Below are positions 63,683 through 64,000 of a stretch of DNA of 64,000 nucleotides, one piece after another. How positions within the stretch are numbered: position 1 is the first letter of the stretch; each line of letters opens with the position of its first letter. Below the pieces are notes generated by a model. It was given only the letters and a program-made list of their open reading frames with translations, did not search any database and was not told the origin of the DNA. The position numbers and the translations under genes were made by a program. Source of the stretch: Desulfurispira natronophila (GTDB taxonomy: Bacteria; Chrysiogenota; Chrysiogenetes; Chrysiogenales; Chrysiogenaceae); assembly GCF_014203025.1 (NCBI RefSeq), contig NZ_JACHID010000001.1, positions 124,001 through 188,000 of the forward strand. Direction: 5' to 3'.

Positions 63683-64000
63683 ATTTACTCTCCTGTGAGG
63701 GTTGATCGTTCTCACCGAAAATTGCATCGATAAAGCGTTCAGCATCAAAAGGCTGGAGGTCTTCAAGATCCTCGCCAATACCTATATATTTTACTGGCAC
63801 TTTAAGTTCTCGAATAATACTGATGATAGCTCCACCCTTGGATGTGCTGTCCAGTTTCGTGAGTATAAAACCGGTTATATTAACAGTTTGTAAAAATTGC
63901 CGAGCCTGATTCAAAGCATTTTGGCCACTGGTTCCATCTAAAACAAGCCATGTTTCGTGGGGCGCACCATGAATATCGCGGGAGACGACTCGTGCAATCT
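63675..64000 (-). CDS. ftsY: Signal recognition particle receptor FtsY (C-terminal part; 5' end outside window)
   Basis: The visible 107 or so codons are the end of the SRP GTPase: ETWLVLDGTSGQNALNQARQ, GFILTKLDSTSKGGAIISII with the G4 and G5 region, and the FtsY ending PVKYIGIGEDLEDLQPFD, AERFIDAIFG. The frame continues without stop to base 64000. It docks SRP-ribosome complexes at the membrane. Translationally coupled to queD. Confidence 0.93.
   Translation of the reverse strand, partial: IARVVSRDIHGAPHETWLVLDGTSGQNALNQARQFLQTVNITGFILTKLDSTSKGGAIISIIRELKVPVKYIGIGEDLEDLQPFDAERFIDAIFGENDQPSQESKYV

Noticed and set aside
1-64000. Insertion sequences, prophage or CRISPR arrays
   Set aside because: No transposase, integrase or phage structural gene, and no array of spaced identical repeats, was recognised on either strand.

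Overview
The window is a bacterial chromosome segment from a motile, flagellated, diderm (Gram-negative type) organism. Evidence: a complete chemotaxis operon core, a flagellar basal-body-like gene, a BamD-like lipoprotein, a DUF374 acyltransferase, an outer-membrane beta-barrel and many two-component and cyclic-di-GMP proteins. The histidine kinases with an AH(Q/H)W(R/T)QP box, the REC-first signalling proteins and the HAMP-less chemoreceptor suggest a lineage such as Campylobacterota, Chrysiogenota, Deferribacterota or a deltaproteobacterial group; the taxon cannot be fixed from sequence reading alone. There is no transposase, integrase or CRISPR array. Most of the window looks like host backbone of moderate GC. 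The first 8.3 kb and about 32.5-35.0 kb look visibly richer in GC.

Layout. 1-8256 (+): a type I restriction-modification locus, hsdM (5' end outside the window) - AlbA_2/RecG-like regulator - hsdS - broken nuclease gene - hsdR. It is heavily remodelled. A second, diverged copy of the hsdM 3' end sits in front of hsdS, a GIY-YIG nuclease domain is inserted in frame into HsdS, and a nuclease-like gene is cut off before its expected catalytic ExK. 8279-11486 (-): a periplasmic rhodanese-like protein and ClpB. 12040-19754 (-): chemotaxis operon cheY - mcp - small STAS-like gene - cheA - histidine-kinase-like gene lacking the phospho-acceptor His - cheD - cheB, with a REC protein gene divergent from it and a Bax-like glucosaminidase after that. 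22557-25782 (-): DEAD-box RNA helicase, a lipoprotein and an MscS channel. 26023-30210 (+): lepA - lepB - N-acetylglutamate-synthase-like GNAT - amidohydrolase.

30260-35038 (-) is the most system-like unknown unit: a small secreted protein with two DxTGDG calcium-loop-like repeats, an outer-membrane barrel, a small periplasmic protein, a membrane histidine kinase and a sigma54-activating response regulator. It is preceded by a well-spaced sigma54 (-24/-12) promoter and a palindromic upstream site, so it looks like a self-regulated envelope-sensing operon. 35287-40542 (-): cinA, pgpA, a DUF374 acyltransferase, a flagellar-like protein, bamD, an mnmC-like methyltransferase and a STAS-like protein. 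40589-48444 (-): a sigma54 activator, a REC-PAS-GGDEF-PilZ protein, a membrane PAS kinase and a secreted endonuclease/exonuclease/phosphatase-family nuclease, tightly packed.

48752-50926 (+): queF and a REC-GGDEF-EAL protein. 51769-56780 (+): shikimate genes aroC-aroK-aroB-(acidic TPR protein)-aroQ, with a MOSC protein and panE on the opposite strand. 57975-62707 (+): two tandem soluble PAS histidine kinases with no partner regulator beside them. 62877-64000 (-): tRNA-Leu(UAG) with a good promoter, queD, and the 3' end of ftsY running off the window.
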